Of a stretch of 64,000 nt of DNA, positions 36,432 through 46,129 are shown one piece after another; position 1 is the stretch's first letter, and every line of letters starts with the position of its first letter. Position numbers and translations under genes: made by a program. Origin of the DNA: Hyphomicrobiales bacterium. GTDB lineage: Bacteria; Pseudomonadota; Alphaproteobacteria; Rhizobiales; Rhizobiaceae. The stretch is from contig UBQX01000006.1 of NCBI GenBank assembly GCA_900467685.1, forward strand, positions 310,001 through 374,000, in the 5' to 3' direction. The notes under the pieces were generated by a model, which was not told the DNA's origin, made no database searches, and saw nothing but the letters and a program-made list of their open reading frames with translations.

Positions 36432-38684
36432 ATGGGACAAAGCATTCTTCCGCCCGATGGCGGCGACGACAAGATTCAACCGGTCGACCTCAAGGCAGCG
36501 CTTGAAGAGCGCTACCTCGCTTACGCGCTGTCGACCATCATGCACCGCGCGCTGCCTGACGTGCGCGACGGCCTGAAACCGGTGCATCGGCGCATCGTGC
36601 ATGCCATGCGCGTGCTGCGCCTCGATCCCGGCCAGGCCTACAAGAAATGCGCCCGCATCGTCGGCGACGTCATGGGTAAGTTCCACCCGCATGGCGACGC
36701 CTCGATCTATGATGCGCTGGTGCGCCTCAGCCAGGATTTCGCCATCCGCTATCCGCTCGTGGACGGGCAGGGCAATTTCGGCAACATCGACGGCGATAGC
36801 CCGGCGGCCATGCGCTACACCGAAGCGCGCATGACCGATGTCGCGACGCTGCTGCTCGAAGGCATCGATCAGGACGCCGTCGACTTCCGCGCGACCTATA
36901 ACGAGGAAGACGAGGAGCCCATCGTCCTTCCGGGCGCGTTCCCAAACCTTCTCGCCAACGGCTCTTCGGGCATTGCCGTGGGCATGGCGACTTCGATCCC
37001 CCCGCACAACGCCCATGAGCTTTGCGATGCTGCGCTGCATCTGATCAAGCACCCGGACGCGCCGGTCGAAAAGCTGGTGGAATTCGTCATCGGCCCCGAC
37101 TTCCCGACGGGTGGCATCATCATCGACGACCGCGCCACCATCCTTGAGGCGTACAAGACCGGCCGCGGCGGTTTCCGCGTCCGCGCCAAGTGGGAGCAGG
37201 AAGACCTCGGCCGCGGCGGCTACCAGATCGTCATCACCGAGATTCCCTATCTCGTCCAGAAGTCGCGCCTCGTGGAAAAGATCGCCGAACTGCTGATCGC
37301 CCGCAAGCTGCCGCTTCTGGAAGACGTGCGCGACGAGTCGGCCGAAGATATCCGCCTGGTCCTCGTGCCGAAGAGCCGCACGGTCGATCCCACCATCCTG
37401 ATGGAATCGCTGTTCAAGCTCACCGAGCTTGAAAGCCGCATCTCGCTCAACATGAACGTCTTGAGCATGGGCAAGGTCCCGCGTGTCATGGCGCTGAACG
37501 AGGTGCTTCGCGAATGGCTCGACCATCGCCGCGAAGTGCTGCTGCGCCGCTCGCGCTTCCGCCTGGCCGCCATCGACCGCCGCCTCGAAATCCTCGGCGG
37601 CTACCTGATCGCCTATCTCAATATCGACGAGGTGATCCGCATCATCCGCGAGGAGGATGAGCCGAAGCAGACCATGATGGCGCGCTTCAGCCTCACCGAC
37701 CTGCAGGCCGAGTCGATCCTCAACATGCGTCTCCGTTCGTTGCGCAAGCTCGAGGAGTTCGAGATCCGCACCGAGTATGACGGCCTGACGGCAGAGAAGG
37801 CCTCCATCGAAGCGCTGCTCGCCTCCGATGAAAAGCAGTGGCAGACGGTTTCGTGGGAAATCAGCGAGGTCAAGAAGACCTTCGCCAAGGCCACCGAAAT
37901 CGGCCGCCGCCGCACGCAGTTTGCAGAAGCGCCGGAAACCGACGATCAGGCCATCCAGCACGCCATGATCGAAAAGGAACCGGTCACGATCGTGATCTCC
38001 GAAAAGGGCTGGATCAGGGCGCTCAAGGGGCATATCTCCGACGTCTCCGGCCTGACCTTCAAGGAAGGCGACGCGCTGAAGATTGCCTTCCCGGCACAGA
38101 CGACGGACCGCCTCCTGCTGCTGACGACGGGCGGCAAGGCCTACACGCTCGGCGCCGACAAGCTGCCCGGCGGTCGCGGCCATGGCGAGCCATTGCGCAT
38201 CATCATCGACATGGAAAACGATCAGGACTTGCTGACTGCCTTCGTCCACGATCCCTCGCGCAAGCTGCTTCTCTCCTCGCAGGCAGGCAATGGCTTCATC
38301 GTGGCCGAGACCGAACTGGTTGCCAATACCCGCAAGGGCAAGCAGATCATGAACGTCTCCATGCCCGACGAAGCAAAGCTTGTCGTGCCGATAGAGGGCG
38401 ATCATGTCGCCATCGTCGGCGACAATCGCAAGCTGCTCGTCTTCCCGCTCAACCAGATCCCGGAAATGACGCGCGGCAAGGGCGTACGCCTGCAGCGCTA
38501 CAAGGACGGCGGCGTTTCCGACATCCGCTGCTTCGCGCTGGAATCTGGCCTCACCTGGGACGACAGCGCCGGCCGCAACTTCACGCGCAACAAGGACGAA
38601 CTGGTCGAATGGCTCGGCGAACGCGCCTCCGCCGGTCGTCCGGTACCCCGCGGTTTCCCGCGCTCGGGCAAGTTCTCAGGCTAA
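36432..38684 (+). CDS. parC: DNA topoisomerase IV subunit A
   Basis: 750 residues. Opens with [33 protein letters not shown]. Catalytic Tyr in [10 protein letters not shown]; quinolone-determining region [19 protein letters not shown]. The C-terminal beta-pinwheel has degenerate blades ([27 protein letters not shown]), the ParC rather than GyrA pattern (no GyrA-box). Decatenates daughter chromosomes with ParE. The serine at E. coli position 80 is Ala here. Confidence 0.96.
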   Translation: MGQSILPPDGGDDKIQPVDLKAALEERYLAYALSTIMHRALPDVRDGLKPVHRRIVHAMRVLRLDPGQAYKKCARIVGDVMGKFHPHGDASIYDALVRLSQDFAIRYPLVDGQGNFGNIDGDSPAAMRYTEARMTDVATLLLEGIDQDAVDFRATYNEEDEEPIVLPGAFPNLLANGSSGIAVGMATSIPPHNAHELCDAALHLIKHPDAPVEKLVEFVIGPDFPTGGIIIDDRATILEAYKTGRGGFRVRAKWEQEDLGRGGYQIVITEIPYLVQKSRLVEKIAELLIARKLPLLEDVRDESAEDIRLVLVPKSRTVDPTILMESLFKLTELESRISLNMNVLSMGKVPRVMALNEVLREWLDHRREVLLRRSRFRLAAIDRRLEILGGYLIAYLNIDEVIRIIREEDEPKQTMMARFSLTDLQAESILNMRLRSLRKLEEFEIRTEYDGLTAEKASIEALLASDEKQWQTVSWEISEVKKTFAKATEIGRRRTQFAEAPETDDQAIQHAMIEKEPVTIVISEKGWIRALKGHISDVSGLTFKEGDALKIAFPAQTTDRLLLLTTGGKAYTLGADKLPGGRGHGEPLRIIIDMENDQDLLTAFVHDPSRKLLLSSQAGNGFIVAETELVANTRKGKQIMNVSMPDEAKLVVPIEGDHVAIVGDNRKLLVFPLNQIPEMTRGKGVRLQRYKDGGVSDIRCFALESGLTWDDSAGRNFTRNKDELVEWLGERASAGRPVPRGFPRSGKFSG

Positions 38685-38701
38685 GTCGAGAGGGCGGCGC
38701 G

Positions 38702-39091
38702 CTATTTCAATGGGACGCAGAAGTCTCTGAAGAAGCGCGTTGCCCCTTCCTCGTCGATCTCGCCGGCGGCGACGGAAAGGACGAAGGCGATCACCACCGA
38801 CTGTTCGGCTTCGAGAGCATAGCCGTTGATCAACAGGAAGGTGTAAGCCGCCAAGAATCCTGTCCTTTTATTGCCATCGGAAAACGGGTGGTTTCGCGTC
38901 AGCCCATAGAGGTACGCGGCGGCGAGAACGAATACATCTTCCTCGCCATATGCTGCCTTGTTGAGCGGCCGGGCGAGGGCTGCTTCCAGCGCATTTTCGT
39001 CCTTGAGCCCCGGCAGGCCTCCATGCTCCAGAAGCTGCTCCTGGTGCATGATGTCAATGGCCTCGCGGGAGAGCCATTTGAACTTACTCAC
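38702..39091 (-). CDS. Doc/Fic-type toxin of a toxin-antitoxin pair
   Basis: 129 residues. The catalytic Fic/Doc motif is NHPFSDGNKRTG (residues ~69-80), and the family opening W.SREAIDIMHQEQLLEHGG..G.KD is present. Doc enzymes phosphorylate EF-Tu; Fic relatives AMPylate. The GTG start at 39091 overlaps the antitoxin stop (GTGA), so translation is coupled. The gene ends 18 bases past parC on the opposite strand. Confidence 0.92.
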   Translation of the reverse strand: MSKFKWLSREAIDIMHQEQLLEHGGLPGLKDENALEAALARPLNKAAYGEEDVFVLAAAYLYGLTRNHPFSDGNKRTGFLAAYTFLLINGYALEAEQSVVIAFVLSVAAGEIDEEGATRFFRDFCVPLK

Positions 39092-39309
39092 TTGGCAAGC
39101 TCACGCAGCGCGACGCGATACTTTTCCATTCCCATGCGGGCGGCCTTCAGCTGCTCGGCAAGGTCAGCCTGTTCCGGTCGCAACTCGATCGTTCCTTCTG
39201 TTTCCGCGATCTCGAGCGTATCCCCGGCCTTTAGCCCAAGCCGGTTCAAGACTTCCTTCGGAATGATGATGCCTTCGGAATTGCCGATTTTGCGGATGGT
39301 GACGTTCAT
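39088..39309 (-). CDS. AbrB/MazE-type antitoxin
   Basis: 73 residues. N-terminal swapped-hairpin DNA-binding domain VTIRKIGNSEGIIIPKEVLNRLGLKAGDTLEI, then an acidic/helical tail (ELRPEQADLAEQLKAAR) that would neutralise the Doc-type toxin encoded immediately downstream. Preceded by a 14-bp inverted repeat that is the likely autoregulatory operator. Confidence 0.92.
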   Translation of the reverse strand: MNVTIRKIGNSEGIIIPKEVLNRLGLKAGDTLEIAETEGTIELRPEQADLAEQLKAARMGMEKYRVALRELAK

Positions 39310-39321
39310 GACACGAGCCTT

Positions 39322-39352
39322 GTTGATGTTGTAACAGAGTTATAACATCAAC
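39322..39352. promoter_or_regulatory. Inverted repeat, candidate operator of the toxin-antitoxin pair
   Basis: GTTGATGTTGTAAC (39322-39335), spacer AGA, GTTATAACATCAAC (39339-39352): 13 of 14 bases pair. It lies 13 bases upstream of the antitoxin start, where AbrB-type antitoxins usually bind to repress their own promoter. Confidence 0.8.
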
Positions 39353-39367
39353 GCTCCCGCATTTCAA

Positions 39368-40132
39368 TCAAACGTCTTCCTCGTAAAGCGAGGGGTCGAA
39401 GCGGGTCCAGCCTGCGGGCAGCAGGTGTTCCTGCGGCTGGAAGCGAACCTTGTAGGTCATCTTCTTGGAGCCGCGCACCCAATACCCGAGATAGACATGC
39501 GGGAGGCCGCGCTGCTTCGCGGTGCGGATATGATCGAGGATCATATAGGTGCCGAAAGAGCGTTTCTCGAGTTCTGGATCGTAGAAGGAATAGACCATCG
39601 AGGTCCCGTCGGTCATGACATCCGTCAGCGCCACGCCGAGAAGCTGGCCCCGCTCGCCGATCCCCGATCCCTCGACCCGCTCGCGATATTCGATGACGCG
39701 CGTGTTCACATGCGTATCCTCGACCATCATTGCGTAGTCCAGAACGGTCATTTCCGACATGCCGCCCTGCTGGTGGCGATGGTCGAGATAGCGGCGGAAA
39801 AGGGCGAATTGCTCGGAGGAGGGCTCCGCCTCAAGCTCGGTGGCAATCACATCGTCATTGGTGGTGAGCACCCGGCGCATCGACTTTGTCGGCTCGAACT
39901 CATTGACGAGAATGCGGACCGAAATACAGGCCTGGCAGCGCTCGCAGGCGGGACGATAGGCAATATTCTGCGAGCGGCGGAATCCGCCCTGCGTCAGGAG
40001 GTCGTTGATCTCGGGCGCCTTGGGGCCGATCAGGTGGGTGAACACCTTCCGTTCCATATGCCCCGTCAGATAGGGGCACCTGGCAGGGGCCGTCAGATAG
40101 AATTGCGGTGATATCCCAACCTGCGTATTCAT
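39368..40132 (-). CDS. bpt: Arginyltransferase / aspartate-glutamate leucyltransferase
   Basis: 254 residues. Transfers an amino acid from aminoacyl-tRNA to N-terminal Asp/Glu, marking proteins for ClpS/ClpAP. The N-terminal Cys motif (CPYL..., [12 protein letters not shown]) and the GNAT-like core ([38 protein letters not shown]) match the Bpt/Ate family. Bacterial Bpt enzymes use Leu-tRNA. Separate from pyrC by 74 bases, same strand. Confidence 0.93.
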   Translation of the reverse strand: MNTQVGISPQFYLTAPARCPYLTGHMERKVFTHLIGPKAPEINDLLTQGGFRRSQNIAYRPACERCQACISVRILVNEFEPTKSMRRVLTTNDDVIATELEAEPSSEQFALFRRYLDHRHQQGGMSEMTVLDYAMMVEDTHVNTRVIEYRERVEGSGIGERGQLLGVALTDVMTDGTSMVYSFYDPELEKRSFGTYMILDHIRTAKQRGLPHVYLGYWVRGSKKMTYKVRFQPQEHLLPAGWTRFDPSLYEEDV

Positions 40133-40206
40133 TCTGCCGTTTCGTCAAACCTTCCCGAACTGCACCGACGCAGCATCATGATAGCATGGCGCAAGATTGC
40201 AAAAGG

Positions 40207-41490
40207 TCAACCCTGCAGGCGGTAGACCGGGTTGCCTGATACCCAGGTTTCTACGATCCTGCCGGAGAAGCGGGCGTTTTCGAAGGGCGTGTTCTTCGAG
40301 CGCGACAGCAGTCCCTCGGCCGTCGCAATCCACGGCATGTCCAGATCGGCGAAAGCAATATCGGCGTTGCTACCGGGCTTCAGAGACCCTGCCGGCAGGC
40401 TGTAGATCGCCGCCGGCCGCGTCGACAGCGCATCGACGAGGCGCGACAGCGTGATGCGCTCGGCGTGATAGAGCCGGAGCGCTGCAGCAAATAGCGTCTC
40501 AAGGCCAACCGCGCCATCGGCGGCATCGGCAAACGGAACGCGCTTCGTGTCCACATCCTGCGGATCGTGTGAGGAGACGACGATGTCGATATCGCCGGCC
40601 GCCAGCGCCTCGACCATCGCCACACGATCGTCTTCGGTGCGCAGCGGTGGAGAGAGCTTGAAGAAGGTGCGATACTCGCCGATATCGTTCTCGTTGAGTG
40701 TCAGGTGGTTGATCGACACGCCCGACGTCACCTTCACGCCGCGCTTGCGCGCCAGCTTGATCGCTTCGACCGATTCCGGCACCGAAATCTTGGCCGCGTG
40801 ATAGTTCGCGCCGGTCAGGCCCGCGATGCGCAGGTCGCGCTCCAGCGGAATGATCTCCGCTTCGCGCGGGCTGCCGGACAGGCCAAGCCAGCTCGCAAAC
40901 AGCCCTTCATTCATGACACCGTTGACGCCGAGATAGGGGTCGCGGGGCTCGAGCGCGACGACAGCGCCGAAATGCTTCGCATAGGTCATGGCGCGGCGCA
41001 GAACCTGGCTGTCAGGTATCGCGTGCTTGCCCTGTGTGAGAGCAACGGCGCCTGCCTTCTTCAGTAGGCCAAATTCCGTCATCTCCTCACCGGCGAGACC
41101 CTTGGTCAGCGCGGCTGCGGGATAGACATGGATCGCCGACTTGTCGCGTGCCGTCTTCTTGACGAATTCGACGAGCGCGATGTCGTCGATCACCGGATCG
41201 GTATCCGGCATGGTGACGATGGAGGTGATGCCGCCGGCCGCAGCGGCGCGGCTTGCGGACTTGATCGTTTCGCGATGTTCGCCGCCCGGCTCGCCGATGA
41301 ACACGCGGGTGTCGACCAACCCAGGCATGGCGAGCAGCCCGCCCATGTCGCGGATTTCGGCGCCGGCCGGAACGGTAGCCGCCGCACCGATGGCGACAAT
41401 CTTGCCGTCTTCGATCACGATCGCGCCGGTCTCGTCCATGTTCTGCGATGGATCGACGATGCGGAGATTGATGAGAACGGTCACGGTCAT
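40207..41490 (-). CDS. pyrC: Dihydroorotase-like protein, metal site lost (pseudo-dihydroorotase)
   Basis: 427 residues, amidohydrolase fold. In active class I enzymes the first metal motif is DxHxHxRxPG; here it is [10 protein letters not shown], with both His replaced. The HLHH-type segment reads YHAAKIS, and the catalytic TDHAPH segment reads SSHDPQ, without the Asp. Thus it is probably inactive and structural, like the PyrC' subunit that assembles with aspartate transcarbamoylase in pseudomonads. Its ATG overlaps the pyrB stop by four bases. An active dihydroorotase should be encoded elsewhere. Confidence 0.88.
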   Translation of the reverse strand: MTVTVLINLRIVDPSQNMDETGAIVIEDGKIVAIGAAATVPAGAEIRDMGGLLAMPGLVDTRVFIGEPGGEHRETIKSASRAAAAGGITSIVTMPDTDPVIDDIALVEFVKKTARDKSAIHVYPAAALTKGLAGEEMTEFGLLKKAGAVALTQGKHAIPDSQVLRRAMTYAKHFGAVVALEPRDPYLGVNGVMNEGLFASWLGLSGSPREAEIIPLERDLRIAGLTGANYHAAKISVPESVEAIKLARKRGVKVTSGVSINHLTLNENDIGEYRTFFKLSPPLRTEDDRVAMVEALAAGDIDIVVSSHDPQDVDTKRVPFADAADGAVGLETLFAAALRLYHAERITLSRLVDALSTRPAAIYSLPAGSLKPGSNADIAFADLDMPWIATAEGLLSRSKNTPFENARFSGRIVETWVSGNPVYRLQG

Positions 41491-42428
41491 GCGCGCGGCC
41501 CCTGGTTCTGCGAGACGAGAAGGGCTTCCATGACCGCCATGCGCACGGCAACCCCCATTTCCACCTGTTGACCGATCACGCTCTGCGGCCCGTCGGCAAT
41601 CTCGGAAGCGATCTCCACGCCCCGGTTCATCGGCCCCGGATGCATGACGAGCGCATCCTCCTTGGCCGCCTTCAACTTCTCGGCGTCCAGCCCGTAGAAG
41701 CGATAATATTCGCGCACCGACGGCACGAAGGAGCCGGACATGCGCTCGCGCTGCAGCCGCAGCATCATCACGACATCCGCACGCTTCAGCCCTTCCTCCA
41801 TGTCGTGGAAAACCTCCACGCTCATGTCGGCAATGCCCGAAGGCAGAAGCGTCGGCGGCGCAACGACGCGGACGCGCGCGCCCATGGCGTTCAGAAGGAT
41901 GATATTGGAGCGCGCCACGCGCGAATGCAGCACGTCGCCGCAGATGGCGACCGTAATCCCTGAGAGCCGGCCCTTGGCGCGGCGGATGGTCAGCGCGTCG
42001 AGCAGCGCCTGCGTCGGATGCTCATGCTGCCCGTCGCCGGCATTGATCACAGCGCAGGAGACCTTCTGGGAGAGCAGCGCGGCGGCGCCGGCCGAAGAAT
42101 GGCGGATGACCAGTACGTCGGGATGCATCGCATTCAGCGTCATCGCCGTGTCGATCAGCGTCTCGCCCTTCTTCACGGACGAATTGGCGACCGACATGTT
42201 CATCACATCCGCGCCCAGCCGCTTGCCGGCAAGTTCGAAGGAGGACTGCGTGCGCGTCGAGGCTTCGAAGAAGAGGTTGATCTGGGTCAGCCCGCGAAGC
42301 GTCGAGGTCTTCTTTTCCCGCTGCCGGCTGATCTTGACGGCCTCGTCTGCCTTATCGAGCAGATACTCGATATCGTGTGGCTGGAGCCCCTTGATGCCAA
42401 GGAGATGGCGATGCGGGAAAAAGTCCAT
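41487..42428 (-). CDS. pyrB: Aspartate carbamoyltransferase catalytic subunit
   Basis: 313 residues. Forms carbamoyl aspartate in pyrimidine synthesis. Carbamoyl-phosphate motif [13 protein letters not shown], then [12 protein letters not shown] and [19 protein letters not shown]. No regulatory pyrI is present. Translationally coupled to the pseudo-dihydroorotase, fitting a class A-like dodecameric holoenzyme. Confidence 0.97.
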   Translation of the reverse strand: MDFFPHRHLLGIKGLQPHDIEYLLDKADEAVKISRQREKKTSTLRGLTQINLFFEASTRTQSSFELAGKRLGADVMNMSVANSSVKKGETLIDTAMTLNAMHPDVLVIRHSSAGAAALLSQKVSCAVINAGDGQHEHPTQALLDALTIRRAKGRLSGITVAICGDVLHSRVARSNIILLNAMGARVRVVAPPTLLPSGIADMSVEVFHDMEEGLKRADVVMMLRLQRERMSGSFVPSVREYYRFYGLDAEKLKAAKEDALVMHPGPMNRGVEIASEIADGPQSVIGQQVEMGVAVRMAVMEALLVSQNQGPRA

Positions 42429-42503
42429 GAAGCCGCCTCATCTGGTGAGTTTGAGGGCTCTATAGTCAGTGTGGCTTTACCCGGCAAGCGGCCTGTGAGA
42501 AGG

Positions 42504-42539
42504 ATGGGGACAAGGGGGCTCTCATCCCCATGCTTTTTT
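42504..42539 (+). terminator. Terminator-like hairpin in the leader of aidB
   Basis: ATGGGGA (42504-42510) pairs with TCCCCAT (42525-42531), loop 14 bases, followed by GC and six T. It points in the direction of aidB and sits 25 bases before its ATG, so it could be an attenuator or the end of a short transcript. Confidence 0.5.
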
Positions 42540-42564
42540 GAACGAATCCGGATAGAACGCGGCC

Positions 42565-44211
42565 ATGACCGACAACAAAGAAGACGACATCTTCGCGAGC
42601 CTGAACCAGCCGCCGCTCTGGTCCGGCATCAATGCCTATCGCTCCGACCCGCTTCTGGTGGACCTGACGTCCGCCTTGCCGCGTTCGGTGCGCGACGAAC
42701 TCGACAGCATCGGTCGCTATGCGACGCTGGCCGAAAGCCAGGAATTCGCCCGCATGGCCAATGAGGGCGCGCCGAAGCTGCGCACCCATGGCCCGCGCGG
42801 CGAACGTCTCGATGTTGTCGACTTCCATCCCGCCTATCACGCGCTGATGCGCCGCTCCATGGCGAGCGGGCTGCATAGCTCCGTCTGGGACCAGGCGCTG
42901 GAAGAAAAGGGCAAGGCCCATTCCGCCCGCGCGGTGCGCTTCTTCCTGACCTCGCAGCTCGAAAGCGGCCACCTCTGCCCGCTGACCATGACGAACGCCT
43001 CGCTCGCCGCCATTTCCGCTTCGCCGATCCTGCAGAAGGAATGGGCGCCGCGTATTCTCTCTCGTAAATATGACAGCTCGAACCGTCCCGCCGGCCAGAA
43101 GAGCGCGGTGACGCTCGGCATGGGCATGACGGAAAAGCAGGGCGGCACCGACGTCCGCGCCAACCGCTCGGCAGCCGAAAAGGTATCAGACGGCATCTAT
43201 CGCCTGACCGGCCACAAGTTCTTCATGTCCGCCCCGATGAGCGACGCCTTCATCATGCTGGCGAACACGGAAGAGGGCATGGGCTGCTTCCTCGTGCCCC
43301 GTCTTCTGGAGGACGGTATGGCCAACGGCCTCCGCTTCCAGCGCCTCAAGGACAAGATCGGCAATCGCTCGAACGCTTCCTCGGAGGTCGAATTCTCCGG
43401 CACCTATGGCTATCTGCTCGGTGACCCCGATGCCGGCATCCGCACCATTCTCGACATGGTGACGCTGACGCGGCTCGATTGCGCCGTTTCCTCCGCAGGT
43501 CTGATGCGCGCCAGCCTCGCCGAAGCGGTCCACCACACCCGTGGCCGCTACGCCTTCGGCAAGACACTGATCGACCAGCCGCTCATGACCCGCGTTCTCG
43601 CCGATATGGCGCTAGACGTTGCCGCCGCCACCGGCCTCGTCTTCCGTCTCGCATCGTCCTTCGACAAGGCGGGCGAAAGCCCGGAAGAGGCAGCCTTCGC
43701 CCGCGTCATGACGCCGGTTGTCAAATACTGGGTCTGCAAGATTGCGCCGTCGCTCATCTATGAGGCGATGGAATGCATCGGCGGCAGCGGCTACATCGAA
43801 GAGCGCCCCATCGCCCGCCACTACCGCGAGGCCCCGGTCAACGCGATCTGGGAAGGTTCCGGCAATGTCATGGCGCTGGACGTTCTGCGCGTGCTGCGCA
43901 AGGGCAAGGACCTGTTCGAAGCCGTGTTCGCCATGATCTCCCGCGATCTTGGTCCCTCCGGTCCGAAGACCGTCGACGTGCTGCGCGCCGCCGCCTCGCT
44001 CTGCGAACGCGACGAGAGCGCCGCCCGCCTCTTCGTCGAACAACTCGCCATGGCCGCCGCCGCCGCCGAGCTTCGCCGCATCGGGGCAGGGCGCATCGCC
44101 GACGCCTATGCCGAAAGCCGCCTCGCAACAGGCTGGCGCTACACCTACGGCATGCTCGACATGCGGTTTGACGCCCGCTTCATCGTGGAACTGCTTTATC
44201 CGGCGAACTGA
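42565..44211 (+). CDS. aidB: AidB-like acyl-CoA dehydrogenase family protein
   Basis: 548 residues, the length of AidB. FAD-binding acyl-CoA dehydrogenase fold with GMGMTEKQGGTDVR, AMECIGGSGYIEERP..RHYREAPVNAIWEGSGNVMALD, and an AidB-specific C-terminal extension after the dehydrogenase core. AidB is induced by alkylating agents in E. coli and binds DNA; the alkylation link is inferred by homology. Divergent from pyrB, with a terminator-like hairpin in its leader. Confidence 0.92.
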   Translation: MTDNKEDDIFASLNQPPLWSGINAYRSDPLLVDLTSALPRSVRDELDSIGRYATLAESQEFARMANEGAPKLRTHGPRGERLDVVDFHPAYHALMRRSMASGLHSSVWDQALEEKGKAHSARAVRFFLTSQLESGHLCPLTMTNASLAAISASPILQKEWAPRILSRKYDSSNRPAGQKSAVTLGMGMTEKQGGTDVRANRSAAEKVSDGIYRLTGHKFFMSAPMSDAFIMLANTEEGMGCFLVPRLLEDGMANGLRFQRLKDKIGNRSNASSEVEFSGTYGYLLGDPDAGIRTILDMVTLTRLDCAVSSAGLMRASLAEAVHHTRGRYAFGKTLIDQPLMTRVLADMALDVAAATGLVFRLASSFDKAGESPEEAAFARVMTPVVKYWVCKIAPSLIYEAMECIGGSGYIEERPIARHYREAPVNAIWEGSGNVMALDVLRVLRKGKDLFEAVFAMISRDLGPSGPKTVDVLRAAASLCERDESAARLFVEQLAMAAAAAELRRIGAGRIADAYAESRLATGWRYTYGMLDMRFDARFIVELLYPAN

Positions 44212-44220
44212 GCTGCGAGT

Positions 44221-44237
44221 TCCGGTCACACCGGAAT
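44221..44237. terminator. Short stem-loop between convergent aidB and paiB-like genes
   Basis: TTCCGGT (44221-44227), loop CAC, ACCGGAA (44231-44237). Overlaps the paiB-like stop codon; no T-run. Confidence 0.35.
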
Positions 44238-44849
44238 GCGCTCGGCGACCTCGCGGTCCCGCGCGTTTTCGCTGGATCCCAGGCCCTCTGCGACACCGGC
44301 GCGATCCTGCGCATTGCGGTTCTGGCTCATCTTCCTCTTGCCCTGCAGCGAGGTAATCGGCAAGCGCACACCGACGATGGCGCGCAGCTGCATGTCGATG
44401 AAATCGGCCGGCGCATCATCGACGCGCCAGGTCATGCCTCGCTTGCCTTCATGCAGGTCCGTCAGCCGCGAAACGAGATCAAACAGGCGTGCCTTGTCAT
44501 CAAAGAACTCCACCGACCCTCGTGCTTCGATTATCTCATAGTTCCATGTTGGAACCACCTTGCCGTGCTCGGTCTTCGAAGCATACCAGCCGGGAGAGAC
44601 ATAGGCATCCGGCCCGCTGAACAGCGCGACCGCATCGCCCACGACCGGCGAGCGTCCATGCGGATTGGCGCGAGCAATGTGGCCATAGAGCGTCCCCAAC
44701 TCGCCCTCGCTCTCGTCGAGCAGCATGGGCAGCGGCGTCACCATGGGACCATCGGGCCCTGCGGTGATGAAGGTCGCGAGACCACAGGCGTGGATCATGC
44801 CAAAGAGTTCGGAGCGTTCGGCGATGGAAAAGGCGGATGGTATGTACAT
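44226..44849 (-). CDS. FMN-binding negative regulator, PaiB family
   Basis: 207 residues. The split-barrel flavin-binding fold is indicated by MYIPSAF at the start, GLATFITAGPDGPMVTPLPMLLD, LYGHIARANPH and VSPGWYASKTEHGKVVPTWNYE, all hallmarks of PaiB. Family members were first described as repressors of sporulation enzymes in Bacillus, and their biochemical role is uncertain. The ATG at 44849 is chosen because it gives the conserved N-terminus. Divergent from the TetR gene. Confidence 0.92.
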   Translation of the reverse strand: MYIPSAFSIAERSELFGMIHACGLATFITAGPDGPMVTPLPMLLDESEGELGTLYGHIARANPHGRSPVVGDAVALFSGPDAYVSPGWYASKTEHGKVVPTWNYEIIEARGSVEFFDDKARLFDLVSRLTDLHEGKRGMTWRVDDAPADFIDMQLRAIVGVRLPITSLQGKRKMSQNRNAQDRAGVAEGLGSSENARDREVAERIPV

Positions 44850-45051
44850 GGCGGTCTTGCACAGCGTGGTTGAACGAACGGAGCCTTGCAAAGGTGGGAC
44901 ACGAAAACAAGCGCACTGGGCGATGGCAGCATCAAACTTTCTGATGGCGGGCCGCCACGACATTCCTGTGCATACCCTTGCACCTCCATTGCGGGCGACA
45001 ACCCATCGGCCTATTCACCAGCGGGTGACTTTACCCGAAGGCTGATTGCAC

Positions 45052-45708
45052 ATGATCGCGACCGCTGCCGAAACCGTTGAACCTGCTGCCGCGCCTGAAA
45101 AGGAATTGCCGGTGCGCGATCGTGCGCAGACTCAAGGCCGCATCTTTCAGGCGGGCAGGGCGCTGCTCGCCGAGGGCGGCTTTCAGGCTTTCGGGGTCAA
45201 TGCGGTCGCCCGCAAGGCCGGTTGCGACAAGCAGCTGATCTACCGCTATTTCGGCGGGCTCGACGGGTTGGTGGACGCCATCGGCGAAGATCTCGCCGGC
45301 TGGGTCACCCAGCATGTCCCGGAGGATCAGGGCGGGCGTTTCCTGCTCACCTATGGCGACCTGATGGAGCGCCTGGCCGAACTCTATGCCGATGCGCTGC
45401 GCGCCGATCCGCTGATGCGGCGTATCCTCGTTTGGGAGCTTTCGGAAAGCTCCCCGCATATAGCCCGCATGGCCGATGCCCGCGCCAAGGGCATTGCGCA
45501 ATGGATCGAGCGCATGCGCGGATCGCTGACGCCGCCCAAGGGCGCAGATACGGTCGCGCTCAATGCCGTGATCATCGCGGCCGTGCAGCAGCTCGTCATG
45601 GCGGCTGAAACGTCCGGAAGCTTTGCCGGTCTGCCGCTCAAGTCGCAGAAGGATTGGGGGAGAGCGGTTTCGGCCGTCGCCCGCATGGCCCGCGCTGCCT
45701 ACGCCTGA
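45052..45708 (+). CDS. TetR-family transcriptional regulator
   Basis: 218 residues. HTH at about residues 42-65: FQAFGVNAVARKAGCDKQLIYRYFG. The C-terminal helical ligand domain has no recognisable signature. ATG 45052 is favoured because GAAGG lies ten bases upstream; a TTG at 45046 is less likely. Divergent from the PaiB-like gene with a 202-base interval, so it may regulate that gene or itself. Confidence 0.92.
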   Translation: MIATAAETVEPAAAPEKELPVRDRAQTQGRIFQAGRALLAEGGFQAFGVNAVARKAGCDKQLIYRYFGGLDGLVDAIGEDLAGWVTQHVPEDQGGRFLLTYGDLMERLAELYADALRADPLMRRILVWELSESSPHIARMADARAKGIAQWIERMRGSLTPPKGADTVALNAVIIAAVQQLVMAAETSGSFAGLPLKSQKDWGRAVSAVARMARAAYA

Positions 45709-45901
45709 ACCTGGATTTCCACACATAATCCACAGCCAGCCGCCCCGCCGTTAACCTTAAAAAATGGTTTACGTTGCGCCTGTGCGCGTTAACTGGAATG
45801 GTTACCCAATAGTTAATTCCAGCCGGACCCGATGCATGATGCGCCGGGGGCTGTTGCGTGAACCCGATCTGTCCTTCCGGGCCAGACGGGCAGGGTGTGT
45901 G

Positions 45902-46129
45902 ATGCGTATGGACACCGGGCGGAACAGGGTGGTGGCGACGGCGTGCCTTGCGGCACTGTTTGCCGTGCTGGCGGTGAGCCTCGTGGTGCCCTTCGTGATG
46001 GTCGCCGTCATGGGGCTCGTCGACCGGCTTCTCATGCACCTCTGGTATGGCGTGGTCCCCGACCTCGGGCCGAAACTCGTTGCCCGCTGGATGCCGCAGG
46101 CGTTCATGTCTGAGGAGACGGCCGCATGA
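45902..46129 (+). CDS. Small membrane protein, unknown function
   Basis: 75 residues with one hydrophobic segment (about 11-36: ATACLAALFAVLAVSLVVPFVMVAVMG) and a hydrophilic tail ([14 protein letters not shown]). The start is uncertain (ATG 45902 or 45908; longer frames run further upstream without ribosome site). Its stop overlaps the next start as ATGA, supporting that both are real and form an operon of membrane proteins. Confidence 0.65.
   Translation: MRMDTGRNRVVATACLAALFAVLAVSLVVPFVMVAVMGLVDRLLMHLWYGVVPDLGPKLVARWMPQAFMSEETAA

Noticed and set aside
36369-38405. A 678-codon open frame on the minus strand
   Set aside because: Antisense to parC, no recognisable domains, composition typical of shadow frames.
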